This document shows, piece after piece, positions 23,268-30,320 of a DNA stretch of 33,293 nt. Made by a program: the position numbers and the translations under genes. The notes beneath the pieces were generated by a model, which saw only the letters and a list, made by a program, of their open reading frames with translations, had not been told where the DNA came from and did not search any database. The DNA is taken from contig NZ_CAMFHX010000028.1 in assembly GCF_945952365.1 (NCBI RefSeq), forward strand, positions 1 to 33,293, read 5' to 3'. This stretch comes from an uncultured Cetobacterium sp. (GTDB lineage Bacteria > Fusobacteriota > Fusobacteriia > Fusobacteriales > Fusobacteriaceae). Position 1 is the stretch's first letter; each line of letters opens with the position of its first letter.

Positions 23268-24431
23268 ATGCCAGGTATATTAGCTTTTACAATTTTAATA
23301 ACCATATTTGCAGTAGGTGAGTATATAGCATTAAAAACAAAGGCAACATTTTCAACAGTTTTAGTAGCTTCGGTTTTACTCTTATTTGGATTTTGGATGG
23401 GACTTCCTAAAGATATTTTTGTGAAATCTGGAATTTTACCTGTCGGTGGAGTTTTAATAGGAATTCTTATTACAGGAATGGGGAATCTTTTAGACTTTGC
23501 AGAGCTAAAACGACAATGGAGAACAGTTGGAGTTTCAATATCTACTGTTATAATGGCAACGTCGATTGTATTTTTAGTAGGACAGCTTATTTTAGGACGT
23601 GACCTTGCATTAGCTGGAGCTCCTATTTTTGCAGGAAGCAGTACTGCATCCTTAGTTATGAATACTGAGTTAGTAAAACAAGGAAAAGATAGTTTAGCAT
23701 TATTTGTAATATTGATGTTAGTTTGTCAAACTTTTGTAGGAGTTCCATTAGCTTCTTATCTTTTAAAAAATGCTGCTAGAAAATTTAAAAATAACGAGTC
23801 AGAACGTAATTTATATATGAATTCTTCAGAAGAAACTTCACTTGATAGTGAAAGAAAAATATTACAATTACCTGCTGATTTTGATAAACCATCATTTTCA
23901 ATGGCAAAATTAGGATTAGTAACAGTTTTAAGTTTTTATATTTCAAAATTAACAAATGGAACTTTAAATTATATTGTTATTACTCTTATATTGGGAACTA
24001 TTTTTACAGAACTTGGATTTTTAGAGAAAAATATTTTAGAAAAAACAAAAGCTTCGGGATTTATATTTTTTGCTTGTATAATGTTACTTTTTACAAATCT
24101 TACAAAAGCTGAAGCATCAGAGATAGTTTCATTAATTTTTCCTTTAATAGCAACTCTTGGAATAGGTGCTTTAGGGGCTTGTTTAGCGGGGTATATCTTT
24201 GGGAAGATATTTAAAGTTGAGACATATATGGCTATTTGCATGTGTTTAACTTGTATGTTTGGATTTCCAACGACTATGTTTATGTCAAATGAAGTAGCTT
24301 TTGCGATTGGGGAAACAGAGGACGAAGTAAAAGTTTTAGAAAACTATTTAAGGCCTAAAATGATTACAGCTGGATTTATCACAGGTATTTTTTCAATTGT
24401 AATTGCTGGAATAGTCGTAAATATTATATAA
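23268..24431 (+). CDS. Polytopic membrane protein, putative transporter
   Basis: This 387-residue protein has about ten membrane segments in two halves joined by a hydrophilic loop (about 165-215, rich in Asn, Ser, Glu). Each half has a Gly-rich re-entrant-like stretch (APIFAGSSTASLVMN and CMFGFPTTMFMSNEVAF). Such two-fold architecture is found in secondary transporters with inverted repeats. I recall similar unnamed membrane proteins in Clostridia, but cannot name the family or substrate. It follows the cyclophilin gene with a GAGGGAGG site. Confidence 0.75.
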   Translation: MPGILAFTILITIFAVGEYIALKTKATFSTVLVASVLLLFGFWMGLPKDIFVKSGILPVGGVLIGILITGMGNLLDFAELKRQWRTVGVSISTVIMATSIVFLVGQLILGRDLALAGAPIFAGSSTASLVMNTELVKQGKDSLALFVILMLVCQTFVGVPLASYLLKNAARKFKNNESERNLYMNSSEETSLDSERKILQLPADFDKPSFSMAKLGLVTVLSFYISKLTNGTLNYIVITLILGTIFTELGFLEKNILEKTKASGFIFFACIMLLFTNLTKAEASEIVSLIFPLIATLGIGALGACLAGYIFGKIFKVETYMAICMCLTCMFGFPTTMFMSNEVAFAIGETEDEVKVLENYLRPKMITAGFITGIFSIVIAGIVVNII

Positions 24432-24460
24432 AAAAGTAAGTTTTATACTTACTTTTTTTT
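24431..24460. terminator. Bidirectional terminator
   Basis: AAAAAGTAAGT (24431-24441) pairs with ACTTACTTTTT (24447-24457) and T's follow. It overlaps the last codons of the convergent HxlR gene. Confidence 0.85.
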
Positions 24461-24805
24461 GTTAGATTCACTTCTTTCTTCTCCCCATTCAGCTAAAATT
24501 TTTAAAGCTGGAATTAAATTCTTTCCCAAATCAGTAATAGAATATTCGACTTTTGGTGGAATATCAGGGTATATTTTCCGACTCACAATTTGATGATCTT
24601 CTAATTCTCTCAGTGCCTCTGTTAAAACTTTTTTACTAATTCCAGGAAGAAGTCTTCTTAATTCAGCAAATCTAAGAGTCCCTTTATTTAAATGCCACAA
24701 AATAAGAAGCTTCCATTTCCCACCAATAATATCCATAGCTAAATTTAAAGAGCATTTATACTCAACACCATTTAGAATATATTTATTATTACAACAATCA
24801 CTCAT
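24449..24805 (-). CDS. HxlR-family transcriptional regulator
   Basis: The 118-residue winged-helix regulator has the HxlR pattern GGKWKLLILWHLNKG, GISKKVLTEALRELEDH and YPDIPPKVEYSITDLG. Three cysteines near the N-terminus (C4, C5, C18) include the one at the sensing position of redox-active members (YKCSLNLAMD). It is divergent from the DJ-1-like and ABM-nitroreductase genes, which are its probable targets. AGGAGGG precedes the start by about 10 bases. The Lys-rich C-terminus is encoded by the terminator sequence. Confidence 0.93.
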   Translation of the reverse strand: MSDCCNNKYILNGVEYKCSLNLAMDIIGGKWKLLILWHLNKGTLRFAELRRLLPGISKKVLTEALRELEDHQIVSRKIYPDIPPKVEYSITDLGKNLIPALKILAEWGEERSESNKKK

Positions 24806-24845
24806 TGGAATCTGCCCTCCTATAAATTTTCAATTCTTGCTACAC

Positions 24846-24874
24846 AGTTTAAAACTTTTATATTTTTTTGTCAA
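24846..24874 (-). promoter_or_regulatory. Promoter of the HxlR gene
   Basis: On the minus strand TTGACA (24874-24869) and TAAACT (24851-24846) are 17 bases apart. Confidence 0.75.
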
Positions 24875-24894
24875 CTAAAATAATTAGGTTACAA
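24868..24894. promoter_or_regulatory. Imperfect inverted-repeat operator
   Basis: TTGTCAACTAA (24868-24878) and TTAGGTTACAA (24884-24894) are inverted 11-mers with two mismatches, spaced by 5 bases. They cover the -35 of the HxlR gene and lie about 35 bp upstream of the divergent -10, fitting control of both directions. Confidence 0.5.
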
Positions 24895-24925
24895 AAAAGT
24901 GCCTTCTTCTCATATTAGAAATAAG

Positions 24926-24934
24926 TGATATAAT
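24926..24934 (+). promoter_or_regulatory. Extended -10 promoter of the DJ-1-like operon
   Basis: TG, one base, then TATAAT (24929-24934) is an extended -10. No convincing -35 is present. Confidence 0.65.
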
Positions 24935-24975
24935 AGTTTTCATAGACATGAAATAAAAAATTAGGAGGAGAAATT

Positions 24976-25569
24976 ATGAAAAAAATATTAATGTTAATTT
25001 TATCTTTAACGTTATGTTTAACATCTTTTGCAAAAGGAGGAAAAATAGCTTTTATTTTACCAGAAACAAATTACCAAGAAGCTGAAATTTTTAATCCAAT
25101 TGACATTGTTAAAAAAGCAAATCTTCAATATGACCTTATAGGAATAAAAAAAGGAGAAATTGTTGGAGATAATGGAGGAATATTAAGAATTCAAAAGGAC
25201 ATAACTGAGATGAAGGATGAAGAATATGACGCAATTGTGGTTATAGGTGGTTCTGGAGGGCCGGCTTCACTATGGGAGAATACGATACTTAGAGAAAAAA
25301 TTGTGAAGTTCAATGAAGAAAAAAAAGTTGTTGGTGGAATCTGTGCTGGAGCAGTTGCAGTTGCTAAAACAGGTATTTTAAATGGAAAAAAAGCGACAAC
25401 TTATTCTGATTCACAATTTAAAGGATTTATAGATGAGTTAAAAAAAGTAAATGTTAAATTTGTTGATAAAAATACAGTGACGATAGGAAATGTCGTAACT
25501 TCTAATGGCCCGATTGGTTCAATAGAATTTGGTCATAAAATAGTAGAAATGGTAAATAAAACTAAATAA
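24976..25569 (+). CDS. Exported DJ-1/PfpI-family protein
   Basis: The 197-residue product has a signal peptide (1-19, ending LTSFA), so it acts in the periplasm, unusual for this fold. The DJ-1 core is clear: IAFILPETNYQEAE with E35, DAIVVIGGSGGP, and the nucleophile elbow GGICAGAVAVAK with C123, then TYSD and the closing VTSNGPIGSIEFG. Members act as glyoxalase/deglycase, protease or chaperone, and often protect against reactive carbonyls. It heads a two-gene unit with the ABM-nitroreductase gene, divergent from an HxlR regulator, which points to electrophile or redox stress. Confidence 0.9.
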   Translation: MKKILMLILSLTLCLTSFAKGGKIAFILPETNYQEAEIFNPIDIVKKANLQYDLIGIKKGEIVGDNGGILRIQKDITEMKDEEYDAIVVIGGSGGPASLWENTILREKIVKFNEEKKVVGGICAGAVAVAKTGILNGKKATTYSDSQFKGFIDELKKVNVKFVDKNTVTIGNVVTSNGPIGSIEFGHKIVEMVNKTK

Positions 25570-25584
25570 ACAAGGAGGTAGAAA

Positions 25585-26361
25585 GTGATAAGAGTAGTTG
25601 TAGAGATTCAAGTTAAAGCTGAAAAAAAGTTAGAATTTTTAAATATAGCACAAAATTTAGTAGCAGAAAGCAGAAAAGAAAAGGGATGTATTGAATATAA
25701 TTTAATAGACTCTGGAATTGAAAACCAATTATATTTTGTTGAGAAATGGGAAACTATGGTGGATTTAAAAAACCATGCAGCAGCGCCACACTCAAAAAAA
25801 TATGGAGAGCTACTAAAAGAGCTAAAAGAGGTTGAATTACCAGTTGAGGTTTATGAAACAGAAAAAAGAGATTCAATTATTAAAAGAAGAAGTATTAGAA
25901 ATTATACAAATGATATCGTTTCTAACGATATAGTTGATAGAATAATTCGTGCGGGAATGTTTGCTCCATCAGCAGGAAATCAACAAGGATGGGAATTTGT
26001 TGTTATTAGAAATAGAAAAATACTTGACGATTTAGCAAAGATGAGTCCGTATGCAACACCGTTAAATAAAGCTAATATTGCTATTTTAATTTTAGGAAAT
26101 AAAAACGTTAGATTCCCACAAAATTTAGAGCAAGATTTAAGTGCTGCAACTCAAAATATTTTATTACAAATAACTGAAGAGGGATTAGGTGGAGTTTGGC
26201 TTGGAATATCTCCAGAAAACGATAGAATGGAGCTAGTAAAAAATAGTTTAAATTTAAATGATAATATAATTCCATTTGCGATTGTTCCTTTTGGTTATTC
26301 AACTGAAAAAGAAAAAATTGTAGATAGATATGATTTAACGAAAGTATGGAATATAGATTAA
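25585..26361 (+). CDS. ABM domain-nitroreductase fusion protein
   Basis: The 258-residue product joins two domains. Residues 1-92 form an antibiotic-biosynthesis-monooxygenase (ABM) ferredoxin-like domain (IRVVVEIQVKAEKK, CIEYNLIDS, FVEKWETMVDLKNHAAAPH). Residues 95-258 form a short FMN-dependent nitroreductase (RRSIRNYTND at 101-110, FAPSAGNQQGWEFVVI, GLGGVWLGI, PFAIVPFGY). Combined quinone/electrophile monooxygenase and reductase activity is inferred. The start is GTG at 25585 after AAGGAGG, 15 bp after the DJ-1-like gene. No frameshift separates the domains, so the fusion is real in this sequence. Confidence 0.9.
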   Translation: MIRVVVEIQVKAEKKLEFLNIAQNLVAESRKEKGCIEYNLIDSGIENQLYFVEKWETMVDLKNHAAAPHSKKYGELLKELKEVELPVEVYETEKRDSIIKRRSIRNYTNDIVSNDIVDRIIRAGMFAPSAGNQQGWEFVVIRNRKILDDLAKMSPYATPLNKANIAILILGNKNVRFPQNLEQDLSAATQNILLQITEEGLGGVWLGISPENDRMELVKNSLNLNDNIIPFAIVPFGYSTEKEKIVDRYDLTKVWNID

Positions 26362-26365
26362 TTGC

Positions 26366-26398
26366 TAAAGCACCTAAATATCTAGGTGCTTTATTTTT
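26366..26398 (+). terminator. Terminator of the DJ-1/nitroreductase operon
   Basis: TAAAGCACCTA (26366-26376) pairs with TAGGTGCTTTA (26383-26393), then T's. Confidence 0.92.
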
Positions 26399-26537
26399 AT
26401 TTAAAATTCACCCTTCTAGCTTATCTAATTAAATATATCCAAAATTTTGAAAGAATCTTTTTTTATAAAAATAAATGACTAAAGGAAAATTAATCAAAAT
26501 ATTGAATAAAAATAAAAAGATAATAGGTGGTGGTATT

Positions 26538-26657
26538 ATGAAAAGTAATAATTCTAAAAAGATTTGTTTTAATAGAAAGAAAAAACAATTTAGCACTAAC
26601 TATTTACTAATATTAGCATTTTTTATTTCAACAATATTTTGCTTGTTTTATGGATAA
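26538..26657 (+). CDS. Possible 39-residue membrane peptide
   Basis: ATG at 26538 is preceded by a GGTGGTGG stretch and opens a 39-codon frame. It has a very basic N-terminal half (KKICFNRKKKQF) and one C-terminal membrane helix (YLLILAFFISTIFCLFYG). A longer frame from 26475 has no ribosome site. The frame ends 5 bases before the convergent XRE gene, with no terminator between. No family is recognised and coding status is uncertain. Confidence 0.35.
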   Translation: MKSNNSKKICFNRKKKQFSTNYLLILAFFISTIFCLFYG

Positions 26658-26661
26658 AAAC

Positions 26662-27198
26662 TTATTTTTTTATTGAAAACCAATGAGTTATAGAAGGAAT
26701 ATTTCCAGAATTTCTATATTTATGAGGGGTATTTTTCTTTATATAGATTGAATCCCCCTCTTTCAATTTATAAATTTTTCTATCAGATAGATTTATTTCC
26801 AACTCCCCTTTTATAACAAGTCCAATTTCGTCATGAGAATGACTCCATCTTATATTTTCAGAAGTACACTCAGGATCTATAACAACATAACTTCCATTAA
26901 AATCTGGATTTTCAGGAATTAAATTATAATATTTTGTTCCTTCTTTACTTGATTTAAAAAGTAACTCTCTATCATCAGCTCTTAAAATAGAAACTGATTC
27001 TTTATCTTCTTTTAATAAATCTATTAGACTTATATCTAAAACTTGGCAAATTAATTGTAGATTTGCAATAGAAGGACTATTTATATCTCTTTCTAAATTA
27101 CTTATAAATCCAACAGAAAGCCCTGTTTTTTCGGAAAGTTCTTTTATAGATAAACCACGATCTTTTCTTAATAATTTTATTTTTTCAGATATTTCCAT
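26662..27198 (-). CDS. XRE-cupin transcriptional regulator
   Basis: The 178-residue product has an N-terminal helix-turn-helix of Cro/CI type (6-60; GLSIKELSEKTGLSVGFISNLE is its core) and a C-terminal cupin domain (about 105-175). The cupin shows SHSHDEIGLVIKGELEI, EGDSIYIKKNTPHKYRN and an aromatic end. Such regulators (PuuR/SutR class) control amino-acid, polyamine or sulfur genes and bind a small ligand in the cupin. It is divergent from a LysE-type exporter gene, its likely target. Confidence 0.93.
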   Translation of the reverse strand: MEISEKIKLLRKDRGLSIKELSEKTGLSVGFISNLERDINSPSIANLQLICQVLDISLIDLLKEDKESVSILRADDRELLFKSSKEGTKYYNLIPENPDFNGSYVVIDPECTSENIRWSHSHDEIGLVIKGELEINLSDRKIYKLKEGDSIYIKKNTPHKYRNSGNIPSITHWFSIKK

Positions 27199-27233
27199 TG
27201 TTTTACACCTATCTTTCTTAATTCTTTGCCTTT

Positions 27234-27262
27234 ATTATATCATAAAAACTATTTTAGTACAA
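27234..27262 (-). promoter_or_regulatory. Promoter of the XRE-cupin gene
   Basis: On the minus strand TTGTAC (27262-27257) and TATAAT (27239-27234) are 17 bases apart, with TG at the extended -10 position. Confidence 0.75.
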
Positions 27263-27297
27263 AATTCAAAATTCTGAAGAAATTATTCATTATTTTG

Positions 27298-27326
27298 TTG
27301 ATTAAAACAAAAAATTATGATAATAT
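27298..27326 (+). promoter_or_regulatory. Promoter of the LysE-type exporter
   Basis: TTGATT (27298-27303) and TAATAT (27321-27326) are 17 bases apart. Confidence 0.65.
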
Positions 27327-27378
27327 CTTTCTATAATATTAATATTACAAACAAAATTAGAAAAAAGGACGGATTTTT

Positions 27379-27972
27379 ATGACACTAAGTTTTTTATTTT
27401 CATCGCTAGCTGTTGCAGCAACACCTGGAATAGCGACTGTATACGTTTTGAATAACTCAGCTTCTTTAGGAAGAAGAGAAGGAATTATTTCAGCTTTAGG
27501 AATTATGACAGGAGGAATGATTTATAATATTATTGCTGCTGTAGGATTATCATCGTTAATATATCTTTTTCCAAATTTGCTTAGTGCTATAAAAATAGGA
27601 GGAGGACTTTATTTAATATATGCAGGAATAATGACATTAATAAGTAAAAGCACTGAAAGTCCCGATAACATAAATTCTGTAAAAAATAATTGTTATTTAA
27701 AAGGAATAATTACAAATTTAGCAAACCCTAAAATTTTATTATTCTTTGTTACATTTATTCCTCAATTTGTAAAAAATACAGATAATTACGGTATGGAATT
27801 TATAATGTTAGGAAGCACATATCTTTTAGTTGAAATTATGTGGTTTATTTGTTTAGCTACATTTATATCTATGTTTGTAAAAACTACAAACGGTAACTTT
27901 AAAAAATATATGAAATATATTTCTTCAGCAGTTTATTTAGCAATGGGATTAGTTCTTATTGTAAATCTTTAA
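27379..27972 (+). CDS. LysE/RhtB-family amino-acid exporter
   Basis: The 197-residue inner-membrane protein has about six segments and the family pattern: an N-terminal ATPGIATVYVLNNSASLGRREG with the conserved PG, GGGLYLIYAGIMTL, and ITNLANPKILLFFVTFIPQF. Substrates of relatives are basic or neutral amino acids and homoserine; here it is unknown. A divergent XRE-cupin gene probably regulates it, e.g. by sensing the excreted amino acid. The ribosome site AAAGGA lies about 10 bases upstream. Confidence 0.92.
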   Translation: MTLSFLFSSLAVAATPGIATVYVLNNSASLGRREGIISALGIMTGGMIYNIIAAVGLSSLIYLFPNLLSAIKIGGGLYLIYAGIMTLISKSTESPDNINSVKNNCYLKGIITNLANPKILLFFVTFIPQFVKNTDNYGMEFIMLGSTYLLVEIMWFICLATFISMFVKTTNGNFKKYMKYISSAVYLAMGLVLIVNL

Positions 27973-28125
27973 AAAGACCTATAGATTAAAATAAAGAAAA
28001 TATTATTTCAAAACATTTTTTTAATGATAATAAAGTAATGCATTGTGTTCTCAACTCTTTAAAAGGCTAAATTACAAATATATAAAAATAATTTTTATTT
28101 TGGATAATTTAGATGGAAAAATAGG

Positions 28126-28161
28126 AGGTTTTAAGATATATTTCTCTTAAAACCTCTTTTT
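28126..28161 (+). terminator. Terminator in the gene-free stretch
   Basis: AGGTTTTAAG (28126-28135) pairs with CTTAAAACCT (28146-28155), extended by a G-C pair, then a T run. It lies 150 bp after the exporter stop. Confidence 0.85.
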
Positions 28162-28261
28162 CTATATTTTAAATCTCGCATTATATAAAATTATATCTCT
28201 TTTAATTTTATAATAATTTATATATTTAATTAGATTCTAGTAATATCAACAAAATATATCT

Positions 28262-28281
28262 CGTATTTTACATAAAATACG
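28262..28281. promoter_or_regulatory. 20-bp palindrome with hairpin potential
   Basis: CGTATTTT, ACAT, AAAATACG forms a perfect 8-bp inverted repeat with no T run after it. It lies about 105 bp upstream of the aldo/keto reductase gene and may be an operator. Confidence 0.4.
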
Positions 28282-28386
28282 ACCTTTAATAATATCTGAG
28301 TTTTTTATAATTGTTTTAATATAAAGTTTGTGTTATTCTTAATTGAAGATTTATTTTTATAAAATAACTTATACGGGGGTAAATTT

Positions 28387-29376
28387 ATGAAATATAAAAA
28401 ATTAGATAATTCAGAATTAACTGTTTCTCAAATTTGTATGGGGTGTATGGGATTTGGAGACTCTAAAGATGGACATCACTCTTGGACTTTAAATGAAGAG
28501 GAAAGTCACAAAATAATAAAAAGTGCTTTAGAAATCGGAATTAATTTTTTTGATACAGCAATAGCCTATCAAAATGGTAGTAGCGAAAGGTATTTAGGAA
28601 GTGCAATTAAAAAATATGCTAAAAGAGAGGATGTTATAATTGCTACTAAATTTTTACCTAGAACATCCGAAGATATAGCTAAAGGAGTTACAGGGCAACA
28701 ATATATTAGAGATATGGTAAATAAAAGTTTGAAAAACTTAGATACAGACTATATTGATTTATACATCTATCATATGTGGGATTACAATACTCCTTTATAT
28801 GATATAATGGACGGGCTTAATCAAATGGTTTTAGAAGGTAAAGTTAAATATCTTGGTATTTCTAACTGTTATGCTTGGCAGATTGCAAAAGCTAATGCTT
28901 TGGCTGAAAAAGAGGGGTTTAGTAAATTTATATCGATTCAAGGTCACTATAATCTGATATTTAGAGAAGAAGAAAGAGAGATGATACCGTTCTGTAAAGA
29001 TCAAAATATCTCAATTACTCCATATAGTCCTCTTGCTGGAGGAAGACTTTCTAAGCCTGTTGGGGAGACATCAAAAAGATTTTTAGAAGATCAATATGCC
29101 AAATCTAAATATGATTTAACTAAAGAGCAGGATAATATAATTATTGAAAGGGTTTTAGAACTAGCAACTAAAAAGAATGTGACTATGACAGAGATTTCAT
29201 TAGCTTGGCTTTTATCAAAAGGAGCTATTCCTGTTATGGGTGTTACAAAATTATCACATCTTGAAGGGATTATAAATGCTAATAATATTCAGTTAACTAA
29301 TAAAGAGATTAGCTATCTTGAAGAACCATACATACCTCATAAGTTAGTTGGGATTCTTGCTGAAAATAGAGGTTGA
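28387..29376 (+). CDS. Aldo/keto reductase, second copy
   Basis: The 329-residue NAD(P)H-dependent TIM-barrel reductase carries D56 and Y61 (FDTAIAYQ), K88 (ATKFLP) and H129 (YIYHMWD) as catalytic tetrad. GVTKLSHLEGIINA follows at the coenzyme site. It belongs to the general bacterial YhdN/IolS-like group and is only distantly like the copy at 21465-22448. It stands alone with a GGGGG ribosome site and its own terminator. The substrate is unknown. Confidence 0.9.
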   Translation: MKYKKLDNSELTVSQICMGCMGFGDSKDGHHSWTLNEEESHKIIKSALEIGINFFDTAIAYQNGSSERYLGSAIKKYAKREDVIIATKFLPRTSEDIAKGVTGQQYIRDMVNKSLKNLDTDYIDLYIYHMWDYNTPLYDIMDGLNQMVLEGKVKYLGISNCYAWQIAKANALAEKEGFSKFISIQGHYNLIFREEEREMIPFCKDQNISITPYSPLAGGRLSKPVGETSKRFLEDQYAKSKYDLTKEQDNIIIERVLELATKKNVTMTEISLAWLLSKGAIPVMGVTKLSHLEGIINANNIQLTNKEISYLEEPYIPHKLVGILAENRG

Positions 29377-29383
29377 AAAACAA

Positions 29384-29419
29384 AAAAGAGATTTAGAATA
29401 TTTCTAAATCTCTTTTATT
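29384..29419. terminator. Bidirectional terminator
   Basis: A 15-bp stem (29384-29398 with 29402-29416; core AGAGATTTAGAA/TTCTAAATCTCT) is flanked by A and T tracts. It lies between convergent genes. Confidence 0.92.
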
Positions 29420-30163
29420 TTAAGTATTATACAGTTTAAAAAACTCTTCATTAAAAGGCAATTCAACAATTAGCCTTTCAGATGTTTTTCCAATGCTTTT
29501 TCTTTTAATTTTTATTCCAACTAGATCTTTTGTATTTTCACAATGAGTTCCACCACAAGGAACGATATAGCTACCACATTTCCAATACAGAGCCTCATTT
29601 TCCTCTGGATGAGAGAATATATTTATTGGAATATTTTTATCTATATATTCATTACAATGAGATTCTATTTGGGCTATTTGTTCTGGACTAAATTTAAAAT
29701 CTATTGAGAAATCAAGTCTTCCATATTTATCAGTTATTTTAGCACCAACTATTTTTTTATCAATACCCCGAAACATCTCTTCTAATACCATTAAAGCAAG
29801 ATGTAAACCAGAATGATGAAGAGTTGCTTGAGCTCTTTTTACACTATCTAACTGTATAAGAAATTTTTCATCTTTTTGGAATTCATAATTACTTTCTATA
29901 TGATGTACAATTTGATTTTCTACTTTTATACTAGGAAAGTCACTTAAGAAAAGGTTTCTTCCCTTAATTTTTGTTGTATTATAAAATGGAATCTGAGAGC
30001 CATCTTTACATCTTATTAAGACTCCAACATCTCCTATCTGCCCTCCACCCTCTGGATAAGCAACAGATTTATCAAATACTAATCCATTTTCCGTTCTTTC
30101 AATTAAAATAGCTTCACATGATGTTTGAAATTGATTTCTATAATATATTTTTTCTGTTTTCAT
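29420..30163 (-). CDS. AlaX-type alanyl-tRNA editing protein
   Basis: The 247-residue stand-alone editing enzyme hydrolyses mischarged Ser- or Gly-tRNA(Ala). The N-terminal beta-barrel part has SVAYPEGGGQIGDVG (33-47), as in AlaRS and AlaX-M/L. The editing core has zinc ligands H117 and H121 (HSGLH) and C203 and H207 (CGGTH). The C-terminal KRKSIGKTSERLIVEL closes the domain. Length fits the medium AlaX type. It is divergent from a MocR regulator with direct-repeat sites between them, so its expression may depend on an amino acid or PLP status. Confidence 0.92.
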   Translation of the reverse strand: MKTEKIYYRNQFQTSCEAILIERTENGLVFDKSVAYPEGGGQIGDVGVLIRCKDGSQIPFYNTTKIKGRNLFLSDFPSIKVENQIVHHIESNYEFQKDEKFLIQLDSVKRAQATLHHSGLHLALMVLEEMFRGIDKKIVGAKITDKYGRLDFSIDFKFSPEQIAQIESHCNEYIDKNIPINIFSHPEENEALYWKCGSYIVPCGGTHCENTKDLVGIKIKRKSIGKTSERLIVELPFNEEFFKLYNT

Positions 30164-30219
30164 AATCGCTCCCTTAAACTTTATTGTTAATAAGATTTAC
30201 AAATATTAAAAAAAATAGT

Positions 30220-30281
30220 ATAACAGTGATATCAGTGAAATATATTTTTAATTTTACAAAACTATAACAGTTATGTCAATG
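30220..30281. promoter_or_regulatory. Direct-repeat operator between alaX and MocR genes
   Basis: ATAACAGTGATATCAGTG (30220-30237) and ATAACAGTTATGTCAATG (30264-30281) match at 15 of 18 bases, 44 bp apart, about four helical turns. Direct repeats are the usual site type of MocR regulators. Confidence 0.55.
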
Positions 30282-30295
30282 TTATATATTAAAAA

Positions 30296-30309
30296 CTGTA
30301 GTACTACAG
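30296..30309. promoter_or_regulatory. 14-bp palindrome before the MocR start
   Basis: CTGTAGTACTACAG is identical on both strands and ends just before the GGAGG ribosome site (30312-30316). It could be an operator or an RNA hairpin. Confidence 0.4.
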
Positions 30310-30320
30310 ATGGAGGTTTT

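Larger units (their letters stand above)
27973..28386. other. 414-bp gene-free stretch with RNA structure
   Basis: No credible ORF with a ribosome site is seen on either strand. It holds an 8-bp inverted repeat CTAAATTA/TAATTTAG (28067-28074, 28105-28112) and a strong terminator at 28126-28161. It also holds a palindromic hairpin at 28262-28281, and very AT-rich DNA that should contain the promoter of the following aldo/keto reductase gene. A small RNA ending at the terminator is possible; alternatively the terminator belongs to the exporter transcript. Confidence 0.5.

Noticed and set aside
30273-30320. MocR start at 30273
   Set aside because: No ribosome site; ATG 30321 has GGAGG at good spacing and the earlier codons cover operator-like repeats.
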